Shown: positions 39,466 through 49,500 of the stretch, one piece after another
How positions within the stretch are numbered: position 1 is the first letter of the stretch
How the letters are laid out: each line of letters starts with the position of its first letter
Assembly: GCA_903994455.1 (NCBI GenBank)
Contig: CAJEXI010000016.1
Coordinates: 1 to 64,000, forward strand
Direction of reading: 5' to 3'
Length of the DNA stretch: 64,000 nucleotides
From: an uncultured Chlorobiaceae bacterium
GTDB taxonomy: Bacteria > Bacteroidota > Chlorobiia > Chlorobiales > Chlorobiaceae
The notes under the pieces: generated by a model
The model's database searches: none
The model's input: only the letters and a program-made list of their open reading frames with translations
Told to the model about the DNA's origin: nothing
Program-made: the position numbers and the translations under genes

Positions 39466-40377
39466 TTATGATAGTTCCGCTGATTGCCTTGCATTTGTTA
39501 TTGAAACCTGTCGGGCCACCTCTGTTGCGGCCTGTTTAATGGCTTTTGAGGTTGCCGAATCGGGCTTGCTGAGCATACAGGGGCTTCCGTTATCGCCGCC
39601 CTCGCGGATAGCCCTGTCGATCGGGATTGAGCCGAGGAAGGGGACTCCCTGAATTTTTGCAAAGATCTCGCCGCCCTGGTTCCCGAAAATATAGTCTTTG
39701 GTGCCATCTGGAAGTTCGTAATAGCTCATGTTTTCAACCAGTCCGAGAATTGGAACATTGACTTTGCGGAACATGCTGAGTGCTTTGGTAACATCAGCAA
39801 TAGCAACATCCTGGGGAGTGGTGACAATGACCGCACCGGTAAGGGGAATGGTCTGGGCAATCGTGAGCTGAATATCACCGGTACCTGGTGGAAGGTCAAA
39901 AATCAGGTAATCGAGTTCCTGCCAATCGACATCACTGATAAACTGTTTGATGGCACTGGAGGCCATTGGGCCACGCCAGATGACTGCGGTATCGATGTCG
40001 ATCAAAAAACCGATGGACATCAGTTTTACGCCGAATTTTTCCAGCGGGACAAGATTTTTTCCCGCCATTTCGGGTTTTGCGTCGAGCAGTCCAAACATGG
40101 TTGGAATGCTTGGCCCGTAAAGATCAGCGTCTATTAACCCGACTTTTGCGCCAGTTTGAGCAAGGCTGATGGCAAGATTGACCGCAACGGTCGATTTCCC
40201 CACTCCGCCTTTTCCTGAGGCGACGGCAATGATGTTTTTTACCTGTTGCAGTGGTCGCTCATGATGGGCGCAGGATTCACCATGCTCGTGATGATGGCTG
40301 CACGATGAGGATGCTGTGCCATTGCCATGATTATGGTTACAGGATGAATTGGTTGATTCATCATGGAGAGTAGACAT
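39466..40377 (-). CDS. mrp: Mrp/ApbC-family Fe-S cluster carrier ATPase with His/Cys-rich N-terminus
   Basis: Mrp/ApbC proteins are deviant-Walker ATPases that carry Fe-S clusters. The 303-residue protein has the P-loop [10 protein letters not shown] (residues 54-63), [13 protein letters not shown] and [11 protein letters not shown]. Two features are unusual. The first 40 residues hold nine His and three Cys. The place where ApbC normally has a C-terminal CxxC (after the ENMSYY motif) reads [12 protein letters not shown] with no cysteine. Metal or cluster binding through the N-terminus is possible but unproven. The NifU-like gene follows on the same strand. Confidence 0.9.
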   Translation of the reverse strand: MSTLHDESTNSSCNHNHGNGTASSSCSHHHEHGESCAHHERPLQQVKNIIAVASGKGGVGKSTVAVNLAISLAQTGAKVGLIDADLYGPSIPTMFGLLDAKPEMAGKNLVPLEKFGVKLMSIGFLIDIDTAVIWRGPMASSAIKQFISDVDWQELDYLIFDLPPGTGDIQLTIAQTIPLTGAVIVTTPQDVAIADVTKALSMFRKVNVPILGLVENMSYYELPDGTKDYIFGNQGGEIFAKIQGVPFLGSIPIDRAIREGGDNGSPCMLSKPDSATSKAIKQAATEVARQVSITNARQSAELS

Positions 40378-40441
40378 TGAGAGATAATGTTTAATTGTTG
40401 CAGAAAGTATATTGCGTTGTTATTGTATTCAAAGAAAGCCT

Positions 40442-41755
40442 TTACTTTTGAAGGAAACGCATTGAAATGGGCACGCCATCAAGGCTGAAATGTTCCCGAA
40501 GCTTCTTTTCCAGAAACTTCCTGAAATTGTTCTGTACCAGCAAGGGGTCGTTGCAGAAAAAAGCAAAGACCGGCCATGCGGCATTGATTTGTGTGACGTA
40601 CTTGATTTTCAGCTCTTTGCCCGATTTTGTAGAGGCGTGCGTTTGTGAAAGCGCCTCTTCAAGAAATTTATTGAGCACGCTGGTACTTATTTTTCTGGCG
40701 CGGTTGCGGCTGATCTCCTGCGCCATGTCGATTGCACGGTAAAGGTTCTTTTTGGTCAATGCTGAAATGAAGACCACAGGAACATAGGAGAGATTGCCCA
40801 TGTTCATCCTCAGATTTTCCTCATATATCTTGCTGGTTTTAGAATCTTTTTCAATCAGATCCCATTTATTGACAAGCAAAAGCGCTCCTTTTTTGCGCTC
40901 AACGGCCATATTGATAATCTTCATATCCTGCTTTTCTATGCCAGGCGCTGCGTCGAGCATGATCAGGGCAACGTCGCAGCGTTCAATGGCCTTTTCAGTT
41001 CTCAGTGAGCTGTAATATTCGATGCCGGCATCAATTTTCGTCCGTTTTCTCAATCCGGCAGTATCAATCAGGGTGAACTCCTGCTGTTTGCGCAGAAAGC
41101 GGCTGTCGATAGCGTCGCGTGTAGTGCCCGGTATATTCGACACTATCAGGCGGTTTGAACCAAGCAGGGCATTGACAAAACTTGATTTTCCCACATTGGG
41201 TCGTCCGAGCACCGCAAGCTGAATAGCAGCGTCCTCTGTAACGGGCTCATTTTCCGTCTCAGGCAGTGACTCGAGGATATCGTCAAGCATATCGGCAACT
41301 CCACTCCCGTCTCTTGCCGAGATAAACCAGGGTTTGGTAAATCCGGTGCTGATAAACGATTCAGCATCAAGAGTCAGTTGCGGAGATTCAACTTTATTGA
41401 CCGCAAAAAAGAGCTGCTTGTGATGGAAAGTGCGCTGCAACAGTCTTCCGAGTTCGAGGTCTTCGTAAGAGAGGCCTGCGCGCACATCGGCCAAAAAGAT
41501 GATAATATCGGCATCGCGAATGGCCATCAGCGTCTGCTCGAGCATGGCCATACTGATAATGTCGCCATCAGCATTGTAGCCCCCGGTATCCATCAGGAGA
41601 AATTGTTTGCCCTGCCATTCGCCTTCCGCGATATGCCGGTCTCGGGTAACCCCTGGGGTCGGGTCGACAATGGCGCTTCGCTGGCGCAGGATTCGGTTGA
41701 AAAGGGTAGATTTTCCGACGTTTGGTCGGCCCACCAGTGCAATTAAAGGCTTCAT
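40442..41755 (-). CDS. der: Ribosome-associated GTPase Der (EngA)
   Basis: Der acts in 50S subunit assembly and has two GTPase domains in tandem. The 437-residue product starts [17 protein letters not shown], with G1 of the first domain at residues 9-16. The second domain starts near residue 183 ([13 protein letters not shown]), with [15 protein letters not shown] and a C-terminal KH-like domain. The ATG at 41755 is preferred over an in-frame start at 41797, because the added 14 residues are unlike the family. It is divergent from rplM. Confidence 0.95.
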   Translation of the reverse strand: MKPLIALVGRPNVGKSTLFNRILRQRSAIVDPTPGVTRDRHIAEGEWQGKQFLLMDTGGYNADGDIISMAMLEQTLMAIRDADIIIFLADVRAGLSYEDLELGRLLQRTFHHKQLFFAVNKVESPQLTLDAESFISTGFTKPWFISARDGSGVADMLDDILESLPETENEPVTEDAAIQLAVLGRPNVGKSSFVNALLGSNRLIVSNIPGTTRDAIDSRFLRKQQEFTLIDTAGLRKRTKIDAGIEYYSSLRTEKAIERCDVALIMLDAAPGIEKQDMKIINMAVERKKGALLLVNKWDLIEKDSKTSKIYEENLRMNMGNLSYVPVVFISALTKKNLYRAIDMAQEISRNRARKISTSVLNKFLEEALSQTHASTKSGKELKIKYVTQINAAWPVFAFFCNDPLLVQNNFRKFLEKKLREHFSLDGVPISMRFLQK

Positions 41756-41905
41756 AAGAACAGGACGGTCTTGATAAAAAAAATGGTACAGGCTCACTCC
41801 AGAATTCCTGTTGAGATATAATGTATAATTTGTAGAATTAAGTGGAATAATTTACATTGATGAACTTTATTTTTCGGAAAAGTCCAGTTAATCTATAGTA
41901 AGAGC

Positions 41906-42355
41906 ATGAGCAAGACGTTAAGTTTTAAAACATATTCGGCAAAACCTGCAGACGTTGACCGTAAGTGGTATGTTATTGATGCCGAAGGTCAGGTGTTGGG
42001 CAGGATGGCTTCTGAAATTGCAAAAGTCCTGAGGGGCAAGCACAAGCCGCAGTTTACGCCCCATATTGATACTGGTGATTTTATTGTGGTAACCAATGCT
42101 GAAAAAGTTGCGCTCAGTGGTAAAAAAGAGGAGCAGAAAAGCTATTTTTCGCACTCCCATTATCCTGGCGGTGTCAAGGTCGATCATGTCAAGGATCTTC
42201 TGAAGAAAAAGCCTGAAAGGATTGTCGAAAATGCGGTCTGGGGAATGTTGCCACACAACAACCTCGGTCGTCAGCTTTTCAGAAAACTTAAGGTTTATGC
42301 AGGCGCTGAGCACCCGCACGCTTCGCAGTCTCCTGTTGCAATGAAAGTAAACTAA
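41906..42355 (+). CDS. rplM: 50S ribosomal protein L13
   Basis: L13 is an early-binding protein of the large subunit. The 149-residue product has [28 protein letters not shown], then [13 protein letters not shown] and [18 protein letters not shown], all standard L13 segments. The rpsI gene follows after 17 bases, forming the usual L13-S9 operon. The 150-base gap to the divergent der gene is AT-rich (with TATAAT at about 41816 and TATAATTT further on) and should hold the promoter, but I cannot fix its exact position. Confidence 0.96.
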   Translation: MSKTLSFKTYSAKPADVDRKWYVIDAEGQVLGRMASEIAKVLRGKHKPQFTPHIDTGDFIVVTNAEKVALSGKKEEQKSYFSHSHYPGGVKVDHVKDLLKKKPERIVENAVWGMLPHNNLGRQLFRKLKVYAGAEHPHASQSPVAMKVN

Positions 42356-42372
42356 ATATTAACACATAGGGA

Positions 42373-42762
42373 ATGAAAGAGGTTATTGATACAGTAGGTC
42401 GCCGTAAAACCTCGGTGGCTCGAGCTTTTATGACTCCGGGAAAAGGCCGGGTTATTATTAACAAACTGCCGATTGAAGAGTATTTCAAAGATGAATTCAA
42501 ACGTCAGCAAGCGCTCAGGCCTCTCGTAATTACCGAAAAAACGGAAGAGTTTGATATTAAGGTCAATGTTCAGGGCGGTGGTGTTACCGGCCAGTCCGGG
42601 GCAGTAAGCCTTGCCATTGCTCGTGCTCTTACCGAGTTTGATGAAGCTGCCCGCGCCATACTGAAAACAGAAAAACTTCTGACCAGAGATCCCCGTATGG
42701 TTGAACGGAAAAAATTTGGACGTAAAAAAGCCCGCAAACGTTTCCAGTTCTCAAAACGTTAA
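42373..42762 (+). CDS. rpsI: 30S ribosomal protein S9
   Basis: S9 has a long C-terminal tail that reaches the decoding region. The 129-residue product starts with [27 protein letters not shown] and ends with the basic tail [18 protein letters not shown], whose terminal SKR is conserved. It is co-directional with rplM. The downstream gap to rpsB holds a strong hairpin. Confidence 0.96.
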   Translation: MKEVIDTVGRRKTSVARAFMTPGKGRVIINKLPIEEYFKDEFKRQQALRPLVITEKTEEFDIKVNVQGGGVTGQSGAVSLAIARALTEFDEAARAILKTEKLLTRDPRMVERKKFGRKKARKRFQFSKR

Positions 42763-42840
42763 TCTGGTGCTCTATCGTTCTGGTTACAATTTTAACACAA
42801 CTTCGCATATCATGCCATTCTGAAAACCATTCAGATGAAG

Positions 42841-42882
42841 CTTTTCGGAAGTGTCCAGCGTTCTGCGCTGGATACCGGAAAG
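42841..42882 (+). promoter_or_regulatory. Long hairpin in the rpsB 5' leader (candidate ribosomal-protein autoregulatory element)
   Basis: An outer stem pairs CTTTTCGG (42841-42848) with CCGGAAAG (42875-42882), eight pairs with one G-T wobble. An inner stem pairs TCCAGCG (42854-42860) with CGCTGGA (42866-42872), seven perfect pairs closing a five-base loop. The asymmetric internal loop has 5 and 2 bases. There is no T run after it, so it is not a normal terminator. It ends 43 bases before the rpsB ATG. A role as an S2-responsive leader is inferred from its position. Confidence 0.55.
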
Positions 42883-42925
42883 TGTCGGCTTGATAGAGGA
42901 ACAACTAAATTACAAGAAAGTAGCT

Positions 42926-43693
42926 ATGTCACATTTCCAGCTTGAAGAGATGCTCCACGCAGGAGTCCACTTCGGTCACCTTGCACGTCGCTGGTGTCCG
43001 AAAATGAGGCCGTACATTTTCATGGAGAAAAACGGTGTACACATTATTGATTTGCAGAAAACGGTTGTTCTTGCTGATGAGGCACTCAAGGCGCTTGATG
43101 CCATAGCCCAGACTGGCAGGGAGATCATGTTTGTCGGCACAAAAAAACAGGCCAAACATATTATTGCCGAGCAGGCAGAACGAGCAGATATGCCCTACGT
43201 CTGCGAGCGTTGGCTGGGCGGTATGCTGACCAACTTCCAGACTATCCGTCAGAGCATCAGACGCATGAACTCCATCGACAGGATGGCCACTGATGGTACT
43301 TATGATATGATTACCAAGAAAGAGCGCCTCATGCTTGGACGTGAAAAGGAAAAGCTCATGAGGATCCTCGGTGGTATTGCTACCATGACAAGGCTTCCTG
43401 CCGCACTTTTTATTGTTGATATCAAAAAGGAACATATTGCCATCAAGGAGGCCCGTTCACTCGGTATTCCTATTATTGCCATGGTGGATACCAACTGCGA
43501 TCCCGAACTGGTTGATTATGTGATTCCGGCAAATGACGATGCTATCCGCTCCATTCAGCTTATGGTCAAGGCCGTTGCTGATATCATTATCAAGGCACGT
43601 GAGCTTAAGGTTGAAAATGAGGTGCTGGCCGAAATGGATGAAGAGGAAGTGGTGGTCGATGTCGATGTCGAAAAGGAAGAGATCAGCGAATAA
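42926..43693 (+). CDS. rpsB: 30S ribosomal protein S2
   Basis: S2 sits between the head and body of the 30S subunit. The 255-residue product starts [27 protein letters not shown] and contains FVGTKKQA and [13 protein letters not shown], then [25 protein letters not shown]. These are the family's hallmarks. The acidic C-terminus ([20 protein letters not shown]) is a common Chlorobi/Bacteroidetes feature. The ATG at 42926 is used; an earlier in-frame start at 42851 lies inside the leader hairpin and is not plausible. It is followed by tsf (operon). Confidence 0.96.
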   Translation: MSHFQLEEMLHAGVHFGHLARRWCPKMRPYIFMEKNGVHIIDLQKTVVLADEALKALDAIAQTGREIMFVGTKKQAKHIIAEQAERADMPYVCERWLGGMLTNFQTIRQSIRRMNSIDRMATDGTYDMITKKERLMLGREKEKLMRILGGIATMTRLPAALFIVDIKKEHIAIKEARSLGIPIIAMVDTNCDPELVDYVIPANDDAIRSIQLMVKAVADIIIKARELKVENEVLAEMDEEEVVVDVDVEKEEISE

Positions 43694-43734
43694 TCAGTGC
43701 CCATAATATAACAAGAGTAAATAGTAAAAGATAC

Positions 43735-44601
43735 ATGAGCCAGACTTCAGCAAAAGATGTAAAAAATCTTCGGGATATAACAGGCGCAGGAATGATGGAC
43801 TGCAAAAAAGCCCTTGATGAAACGGGTGGAGATATACAGCAGGCGATCGACTATCTGCGCAAAAAAGGTGCAGCGCTTGCGGCGAAACGTGCAGACAGGG
43901 ATGCCCGGGAGGGTATGGTCAGTATCAAGTTAACGCCTGACTACAAGAGTGGTGTTCTGCTTGAACTGAATTGTGAAACTGATTTTGTTGCACGAGGTGA
44001 AGACTTTACCGGTTTTACAGCAGCACTTGGTGACCTTGCTCTTGCTAATTGCTGCACATCACCTGAGGCGCTTTTGACGCTCAGGCTCGGAGAGTCTTAT
44101 GGCGGCGAAACAGTAGATGATGCCATGAAGAGCATGACTGGCAAGCTTGGTGAAAAGATCAACCTCAAGCGACTCGCTTTTTTCAATGCTCCAGACGGGC
44201 TTGTTGAGGGCTATATCCATCCCGGTTCGAAACTTGGCACCATTATTCAGGTTGATACCGACAAACCTGATGTGGTGCGGGAGTTGGCGAAAGATCTTGC
44301 CATGCAGATTGCCGCCGCCGCTCCGATTGTTGTTGACCGCTCCTTTGTTCCTGCTGACTACATTGCCAAAGAGTCCGAAATCTACCGGCAGCAGGCGCTC
44401 GAGCAGGGCAAGAAGGAGGCGTTTGTTGACAAGATCGTTACAGGAAGGCTTGAAAAATATTATCAGGATGTTGTGCTTAGTGAACAATCCTTCATTAAAG
44501 ACGATAAAGTAAAGGTCTCCGAGGTGCTCACCGAATGCCGAAAAAAGCATCAGGCAAAGGTTGACGTGATTGGATTTGCTCGCTACCAGTTGGGAGAATA
44601 A
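43735..44601 (+). CDS. tsf: Translation elongation factor Ts
   Basis: EF-Ts recharges EF-Tu with GTP. The 288-residue product has the N-terminal UBA-like domain ([36 protein letters not shown]) and the motif [25 protein letters not shown] and a core domain with repeated helices follow. It lies 41 bases after rpsB in the usual rpsB-tsf operon and ends at a strong terminator. Confidence 0.96.
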   Translation: MSQTSAKDVKNLRDITGAGMMDCKKALDETGGDIQQAIDYLRKKGAALAAKRADRDAREGMVSIKLTPDYKSGVLLELNCETDFVARGEDFTGFTAALGDLALANCCTSPEALLTLRLGESYGGETVDDAMKSMTGKLGEKINLKRLAFFNAPDGLVEGYIHPGSKLGTIIQVDTDKPDVVRELAKDLAMQIAAAAPIVVDRSFVPADYIAKESEIYRQQALEQGKKEAFVDKIVTGRLEKYYQDVVLSEQSFIKDDKVKVSEVLTECRKKHQAKVDVIGFARYQLGE

Positions 44602-44634
44602 AAAAAAAGCCTCGTTGTTCGAGGCTTTTTTTTT
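44602..44634 (+). terminator. Rho-independent terminator of the rpsB-tsf operon
   Basis: AAAAAAAGCCTCG, a five-base loop (TTGTT), then CGAGGCTTTTTTT and further T. The GC core is six pairs, extended by A-T pairs, with a T run of nine. It starts right after the tsf stop codon. Confidence 0.92.
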
Positions 44635-44688
44635 GGGTAAATTTGAAAAGACTGTTTTTATTAACTCTTTGTTCCGGAGGCCAACGAT

Positions 44689-45408
44689 ATGCTCCAATAC
44701 AAGCGCATTTTGCTGAAATTGAGTGGTGAAGCACTTGCCGGAGAGGATGGGTACGGCATTAATCCTGAAATGCTTGAGCGTTATGCTGAAGAGATCAGAG
44801 AGGCCAGGGATATGGGCGCTCAAATTGCCCTGGTGATAGGAGGAGGCAATATCTTTCGCGGGATGTCTGAGGCTGCAGCAAAAATGGATCGTGTGCAGGC
44901 AGACTATATGGGTATGCTGGCAACGGTGATTAATTCACTGGCCTTTCAGGATGCCCTTGAACGCAAGGGGGTTTTTACCCGGCTTCAGACGGCTATCAAA
45001 ATGGAGGAGATGGCCGAGCCATATATTCGGCGCAGGGCTGTCCGACATCTTGAAAAGGGAAGAGTGGTTCTTTTTGGCGCGGGCACCGGGAACCCCTACT
45101 TCACCACAGATACGGCCGCCTCGTTGAGGGCGATCGAGATTGAGGCAGATATTATTGTCAAGGGAACAAGAGTTGACGGTGTTTACGATTCTGATCCTGA
45201 AAAAAATTCCAATGCACAGTTTTTTTCAGATATCTCCTACCTTGATGTGATACGCAAAAACCTTCGGGTTATGGACATGACCGCGATCACCCTTTGCAGT
45301 GAAAATTCATTGCCCATTGTGGTCATGAATATGAATCAGAAAGGTAATTTAACCAGATTGTTGCGTGGTGAAAAAATTGGCTCATTGGTTCATGGAGAGC
45401 TTTTCTGA
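44689..45408 (+). CDS. pyrH: Uridylate kinase
   Basis: PyrH is the hexameric bacterial UMP kinase of pyrimidine synthesis. The 239-residue product starts [24 protein letters not shown] and contains [31 protein letters not shown] and the [10 protein letters not shown] segment are standard. A GGAGG ribosome binding site lies 9 bases before the ATG. It is separated from tsf by the terminator and is convergent with recX. Confidence 0.96.
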   Translation: MLQYKRILLKLSGEALAGEDGYGINPEMLERYAEEIREARDMGAQIALVIGGGNIFRGMSEAAAKMDRVQADYMGMLATVINSLAFQDALERKGVFTRLQTAIKMEEMAEPYIRRRAVRHLEKGRVVLFGAGTGNPYFTTDTAASLRAIEIEADIIVKGTRVDGVYDSDPEKNSNAQFFSDISYLDVIRKNLRVMDMTAITLCSENSLPIVVMNMNQKGNLTRLLRGEKIGSLVHGELF

Positions 45409-45432
45409 CAGGGGGGCACCATCCAGGCCAGG

Positions 45433-45891
45433 CTAAAAAAAATGCCTGAGTGCCGCTTGAATCTCCGGCCATTCAAACCCCCGGTTATGCAGAAAAACTT
45501 CAAGTTTTTGTTTTCTGTCGGTTTCAGTTGCGCCGTGCAGTGACCCGATTTTTTTTTCTGCCGCACGCATACAGAGCTCTTCACTGTGATACTCTTTGAG
45601 GAGCTGTTCGATGATCTCATCTGAAATACCTCTTTTTCGGAGTTCTGCCCGCATCCTGATTTTTCCGGCGGGCCTTTGTCTCGACTTGCTTCTGATCAGC
45701 TCCATGCCGAAGATACGGTCGTTGAGCACCCCCCGTTTTGTGAGCTTTTCCAGTGTTGGTTCGATACTCTCTGTGGTGTATCCTTTTTTAAGAAGTTTTC
45801 TTTCAAGTTCCTGGCGGCTGTGACTACGCAGGCCAAGAAGTTTCAGGGCAAAGGCCATGGGGGAAGATGTGGTAGATGTCTCGTTGATCAT
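45433..45891 (-). CDS. recX: Regulatory protein RecX
   Basis: RecX binds and inhibits RecA filaments. The 152-residue protein is the expected size and shows the three-helix repeats of the family: ALKLLGLRSHSRQELERKLLKKGY, GVLNDRIFGMELIRSKSRQRPAGKIRMRAELRKRGI, and a C-terminal repeat ending in RGFEWPEIQAALRHF. recA is not in the window. It is convergent with pyrH. Confidence 0.88.
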   Translation of the reverse strand: MINETSTTSSPMAFALKLLGLRSHSRQELERKLLKKGYTTESIEPTLEKLTKRGVLNDRIFGMELIRSKSRQRPAGKIRMRAELRKRGISDEIIEQLLKEYHSEELCMRAAEKKIGSLHGATETDRKQKLEVFLHNRGFEWPEIQAALRHFF

Positions 45892-45945
45892 GGAATGAAA
45901 AGGGATGTTGTGTCAGAAGTGTCTATATCGTGAAAAAGGAGTGCA

Positions 45946-46662
45946 TTACCCAAGGTAAGCCTCAATCACCGCTGGATTATTTGCAAGATCAGTGCTGGCA
46001 CCCTCAAGCACCACCTTTCCTCGTTCGATGATATAGGCATTATCCGATATGGCAAGGGCACTTCTGGCAAACTGTTCGGAGAGAAGGATTGTTATTCCTG
46101 CGTCGCGAAGTGAACGGATAGTCATAAATACCTCCTTGACCACTACAGGCGCAAGCCCCATTGAAGGTTCATCGAGAAGCACAAGGCGTGGCCGGGCCAT
46201 GAGGACACGCCCTATCGCCAGCATTTGCTGTTCTCCGCCCGAAAGGCTTCCGGCTTGCTGTGAACGACGCGTTTCAAGCTTTGGAAACATGTCGTAGATG
46301 TGTTTGAGATCGCTGGCAGCAGCCTTGCGGAATGGCCCAAAAGAGGGTAGGCGCGGATAGGCTCCAAGCAGCAGGTTTTCCTCGACGGTGAGGGGGCCAA
46401 ACACTCGTCGTCCTTCGGGACACAGGCAAAGACCACGTCTTGCGATCTCGCTGGCGGGCAGTCCTGTAATCTCTTTTTTGTCGAAAAATACTTTGCCTCT
46501 GCGTGGGGCGAGAAGCCCGCAGAGGGATTTTACCAAGGTACTTTTGCCTGCGCCGTTGGCTCCAACAAGGGCGACGCATGATCCTTCTGTGACCTCTATC
46601 GAAATATCAGCGATGGCATCAACACCGCCGTATCCAGCGCAGAGGTTTTCTGTTTTTAGCAT
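45946..46662 (-). CDS. livF: Branched-chain amino-acid-type ABC transporter ATPase LivF
   Basis: LivF is one of the two cytoplasmic ATPases of the LIV-type importer. The 238-residue protein has Walker A GANGAGKST (residues 34-42) and the signature LSGGEQQML. Walker B LVLLDEPSMGL, LLSEQFARSAL and the family's C-terminal EAYLG follow. It is the last gene of the minus-strand block livK-livH-livMG-livF and overlaps the end of livMG by 7 bases, which indicates translational coupling. The actual ligand of the transporter is unknown. Confidence 0.9.
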   Translation of the reverse strand: MLKTENLCAGYGGVDAIADISIEVTEGSCVALVGANGAGKSTLVKSLCGLLAPRRGKVFFDKKEITGLPASEIARRGLCLCPEGRRVFGPLTVEENLLLGAYPRLPSFGPFRKAAASDLKHIYDMFPKLETRRSQQAGSLSGGEQQMLAIGRVLMARPRLVLLDEPSMGLAPVVVKEVFMTIRSLRDAGITILLSEQFARSALAISDNAYIIERGKVVLEGASTDLANNPAVIEAYLG

Positions 46663-48569
46663 GGTTGGGCTCCACTGTCATTATTTGCTTGTGTGGTGGT
46701 GTCGTCACTTCCCAGATATGCCTCTATCACTTTTGGGTCGCGACGTACCTGATCAGGAGTTCCCTGGGCGATAAGCCTGCCACCATCCATCACAGAGACC
46801 CGGTCGCACAATTCTGCAACAACATCCTGATGGTGCTCAATGAGAAGAATTGTTATCCCTGCGCGTTTGATGGAGGTGACCAGATCAACAAGTCGGATAA
46901 TATCGGGTTTTGACATGCCGGCAGCAGGTTCATCGAGCATCAGGACGTATGGTCGTGTGGCCAGAGCCCTCGCAATTTCAAGAAAACGCAAGTCCCCGTA
47001 TGACATTTCTGAACAAAGGAGCCGAGCTTTTGGCTCAAGACCGACAGTATGCAGCCACCCCATCGCTTCAGATATTCCTCCATCTTGTTGACAAACCATA
47101 ATTGACTCCAGTGCGGTCAGGCCTGTGAACGATTGGAGGTTTTGAAAGGTTCTCGCAGAACCAGCCGAGAATGCTGACATGAGGCTGCCGGGTATTGGAC
47201 GCACTCCAAAAATTTCCACTGAGCCACTGTCTGACTTGTAGAGACCGGATATCAAGTTCACCAAGGTTGTTTTGCCTGATCCGTTGGGCCCAATCAAGCC
47301 GTGTGTTTCGCCTTTTCCTATTTTCAGGGTGACATTGTCCACGGCCTTTACGCCTCCGAAAGATTTTTGGAGATTCGAGGCATGCAACGCAAGTCCGGCA
47401 AAGCTTTTCACTGGTTGCATTCCTCCCGTTGCAACGGGGAGAGGGTCTGGGGAAAAGTGTATCAACTTGCGAAGTATTGCAGTCACGGCTCCAGCGATAC
47501 CGTCAGGAAGACCAACAACGGCGGCAAAAAGGAAAAGTGCAAAGATGCCTTTGCGCCACTCCTCTACGTTGGAGGCGAACAATGCCAAAGCAAGAGCTGT
47601 TGCCATAGCTGCAACCGGCGCTGTTTGGCGGAAAGAGGGCCTGGTTCGGGAGAGCAGCGTCCGGATTGGCGAGGCAATGGCAAGAAGACATCCCAGAGTA
47701 ACAAGTAAGGAGAAGAGTGTTCTGTTTGAGAGCAGGTTCGGCAACATGGTAACGACGGCAGCACCCGCAAAGGCACCCCACTGGTTCCTTCGTCCACCAA
47801 AAACAACGCCGAGCAACAGGATGACCATCAGGTCGTATCCGAAAGCGGCGGGTTGCAGATATCCAAAATTTATGGCGTGCAATGCTCCGGCGAGCCCGGC
47901 CAGGGCGCTTCCCCAGGCAAATGCCAGTGCCTTGTGGCGAAGGGCGCCTATTCCCAGGGCATCAGTGGCGGTTGGTGAGTCCCGCAAGGCCTCAATGGCA
48001 AGCCCAAAGCGGGATCGAAGCAAAAGCTGTGATGCCCACCAGGTGATGAACAAAATCATCAGGCAGAACCAGTAGAAGCGGGTCGAATCCAGAACAATAT
48101 TGAACAGTGAGGGCCTGATGATCGAGAGGCCCAAAGCGCCGTTGGTGATCGATTCGGATTCGTTGAGGAAGATGACCGTCAAGGTAGCGAAAGAGAGCGT
48201 CGAGAGTGCAAACTGCGGACCTTCGAGCCGCAAGGCAGGCAAGGTGAGGGCAGCCCCAGGAATCAGGGCCGCCGCGATGCCCACCAACAGGGCAAGGGGG
48301 AGCGGAACCTCCGCCTGGATGGCCAGCGCTGCGCCGTATGCGCCAAGTCCGAACAGCGCAGCCTGGGCAAGGTTAATCTGTCCAAGGTATCCAACCGTTG
48401 CGTCAAGACCGATAAGGAGCACACCATAGACAGCCATCAGTGTCAGCAGTCCGAGTGCATATTCGCCGTGCCAGAGCATCGGAAGGGCAGCCAGACAGGA
48501 AAATAAAGTCAAGCGAATAATCCGTTCCGCAGTTTTCTCCCTTAGACCCAGATTGAAACGGATGCGCAT
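46656..48569 (-). CDS. Fused LivM permease / LivG ATPase of the branched-chain-type ABC transporter
   Basis: The 637-residue protein joins two components. Residues 1 to about 310 are a LivM-type permease with about ten membrane helices (GLLTLMAVYGVLLIGLDATVGYLGQINLAQAALFGLGAYGAAL). Two further hydrophobic helices (about 325-365) link it to a LivG-type ATPase (about 390-637). That part has Walker A GPNGSGKTT, signature MSYGDLRFLEIARALA, Walker B VLMLDEPAAGM and C-terminal EAYLGSD. The stretch between Q-loop and signature appears about 20 residues shorter than in most LivG proteins. Fused LivM-LivG proteins are known. A GGAGAAGGAG site precedes the ATG. Confidence 0.9.
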   Translation of the reverse strand: MRIRFNLGLREKTAERIIRLTLFSCLAALPMLWHGEYALGLLTLMAVYGVLLIGLDATVGYLGQINLAQAALFGLGAYGAALAIQAEVPLPLALLVGIAAALIPGAALTLPALRLEGPQFALSTLSFATLTVIFLNESESITNGALGLSIIRPSLFNIVLDSTRFYWFCLMILFITWWASQLLLRSRFGLAIEALRDSPTATDALGIGALRHKALAFAWGSALAGLAGALHAINFGYLQPAAFGYDLMVILLLGVVFGGRRNQWGAFAGAAVVTMLPNLLSNRTLFSLLVTLGCLLAIASPIRTLLSRTRPSFRQTAPVAAMATALALALFASNVEEWRKGIFALFLFAAVVGLPDGIAGAVTAILRKLIHFSPDPLPVATGGMQPVKSFAGLALHASNLQKSFGGVKAVDNVTLKIGKGETHGLIGPNGSGKTTLVNLISGLYKSDSGSVEIFGVRPIPGSLMSAFSAGSARTFQNLQSFTGLTALESIMVCQQDGGISEAMGWLHTVGLEPKARLLCSEMSYGDLRFLEIARALATRPYVLMLDEPAAGMSKPDIIRLVDLVTSIKRAGITILLIEHHQDVVAELCDRVSVMDGGRLIAQGTPDQVRRDPKVIEAYLGSDDTTTQANNDSGAQPC

Positions 48570-48579
48570 CTCCTTCTCC

Positions 48580-49464
48580 TCAGACTTTACGAATTATTTT
48601 TTTACCGAAGACTCCTTGTGGACGAAGCGCCAGGGCAAGAATGAGCAGGATAAGACCTGGTGCTTCACGCCATCCGCTTCCAAGCAAAAAGCCTGAAAGA
48701 TTTTCTGCGGATCCCAAAGCAATTCCTGCGAGAACAAGGCCAAATCCGCTGTCGAGACCTGCCACGACCGCTACCGAAAATGCTTTCAGCGTTAATGCAG
48801 CAGCCATGGTGGGTCCGACCGTTGTTACGGGCGCAATGATTGTTCCAGCAAATGCAGCAGCCGCTCCGGAAACCGCCCATGAGAGCGAAATCGCCGATTT
48901 TGAGCGAATGCCGCATAACTCAGCAGAGTCAGGATCGGCGCTCACGGCCTGAACGGCGATGCCCGGCATTGTGTAGCGTTTGGCAAGCTCGACCAGCGTC
49001 ATGATGCCCAGCGCTCCCGCTGCTATAATCAGTTCTGGCCACGTGACCGAAATTCCAAAAAACTCGAGCGTTCCTTCAGGCCATGGCGCAGGAAAGGGTT
49101 TGTCATCCCTGCCCCAGATGTTTTCTGCTGCCGACACACCAAACAGACCCACGATGATGGTGAGCAGAATCCAGCCCTCATTACGTTGCTGCAGGGCAAG
49201 ACGTACTGCAGAGCGCTCAACAAACCATCCAAGTGCAGCGCCAGCAACCATTGCCCCCGGTACTGCCGCCCAGTACGGAAGACCGATACCGGTCAGGGAG
49301 AGACCTATAAATGCTCCGAGCATAACCAGCTCGCCTTGTCCGAAGTTCACCGCTTTGCCTGCGGTATAGGTCAGTTGGAAGCCGTAAGCCACCAGGGCGT
49401 AGGCCATTCCCATAAGCCCCCCTCCCACAGCCATCTGGGCCAAAGCCAAAAATTCAGCGTTCAT
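48580..49464 (-). CDS. livH: Branched-chain-type ABC transporter permease LivH
   Basis: LivH is the first membrane subunit of the importer. The 294-residue product has about eight membrane helices and the family's GGGLMGMAYALVAYGFQLTYTAGKAVNFGQGELVMLGAFIGL start. SAISLSWAVSGAAAAFAGTIIAP and GFGLVLAGIALGSAENLSG come later. The ATG at 49464 is chosen over a TTG at 49491. It lies between livK and livMG, with 10 bases to the latter. Confidence 0.9.
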   Translation of the reverse strand: MNAEFLALAQMAVGGGLMGMAYALVAYGFQLTYTAGKAVNFGQGELVMLGAFIGLSLTGIGLPYWAAVPGAMVAGAALGWFVERSAVRLALQQRNEGWILLTIIVGLFGVSAAENIWGRDDKPFPAPWPEGTLEFFGISVTWPELIIAAGALGIMTLVELAKRYTMPGIAVQAVSADPDSAELCGIRSKSAISLSWAVSGAAAAFAGTIIAPVTTVGPTMAAALTLKAFSVAVVAGLDSGFGLVLAGIALGSAENLSGFLLGSGWREAPGLILLILALALRPQGVFGKKIIRKV

Positions 49465-49500
49465 GGTTGCCTGTTCTGCGCATGTTGACAAGATTTGGTG

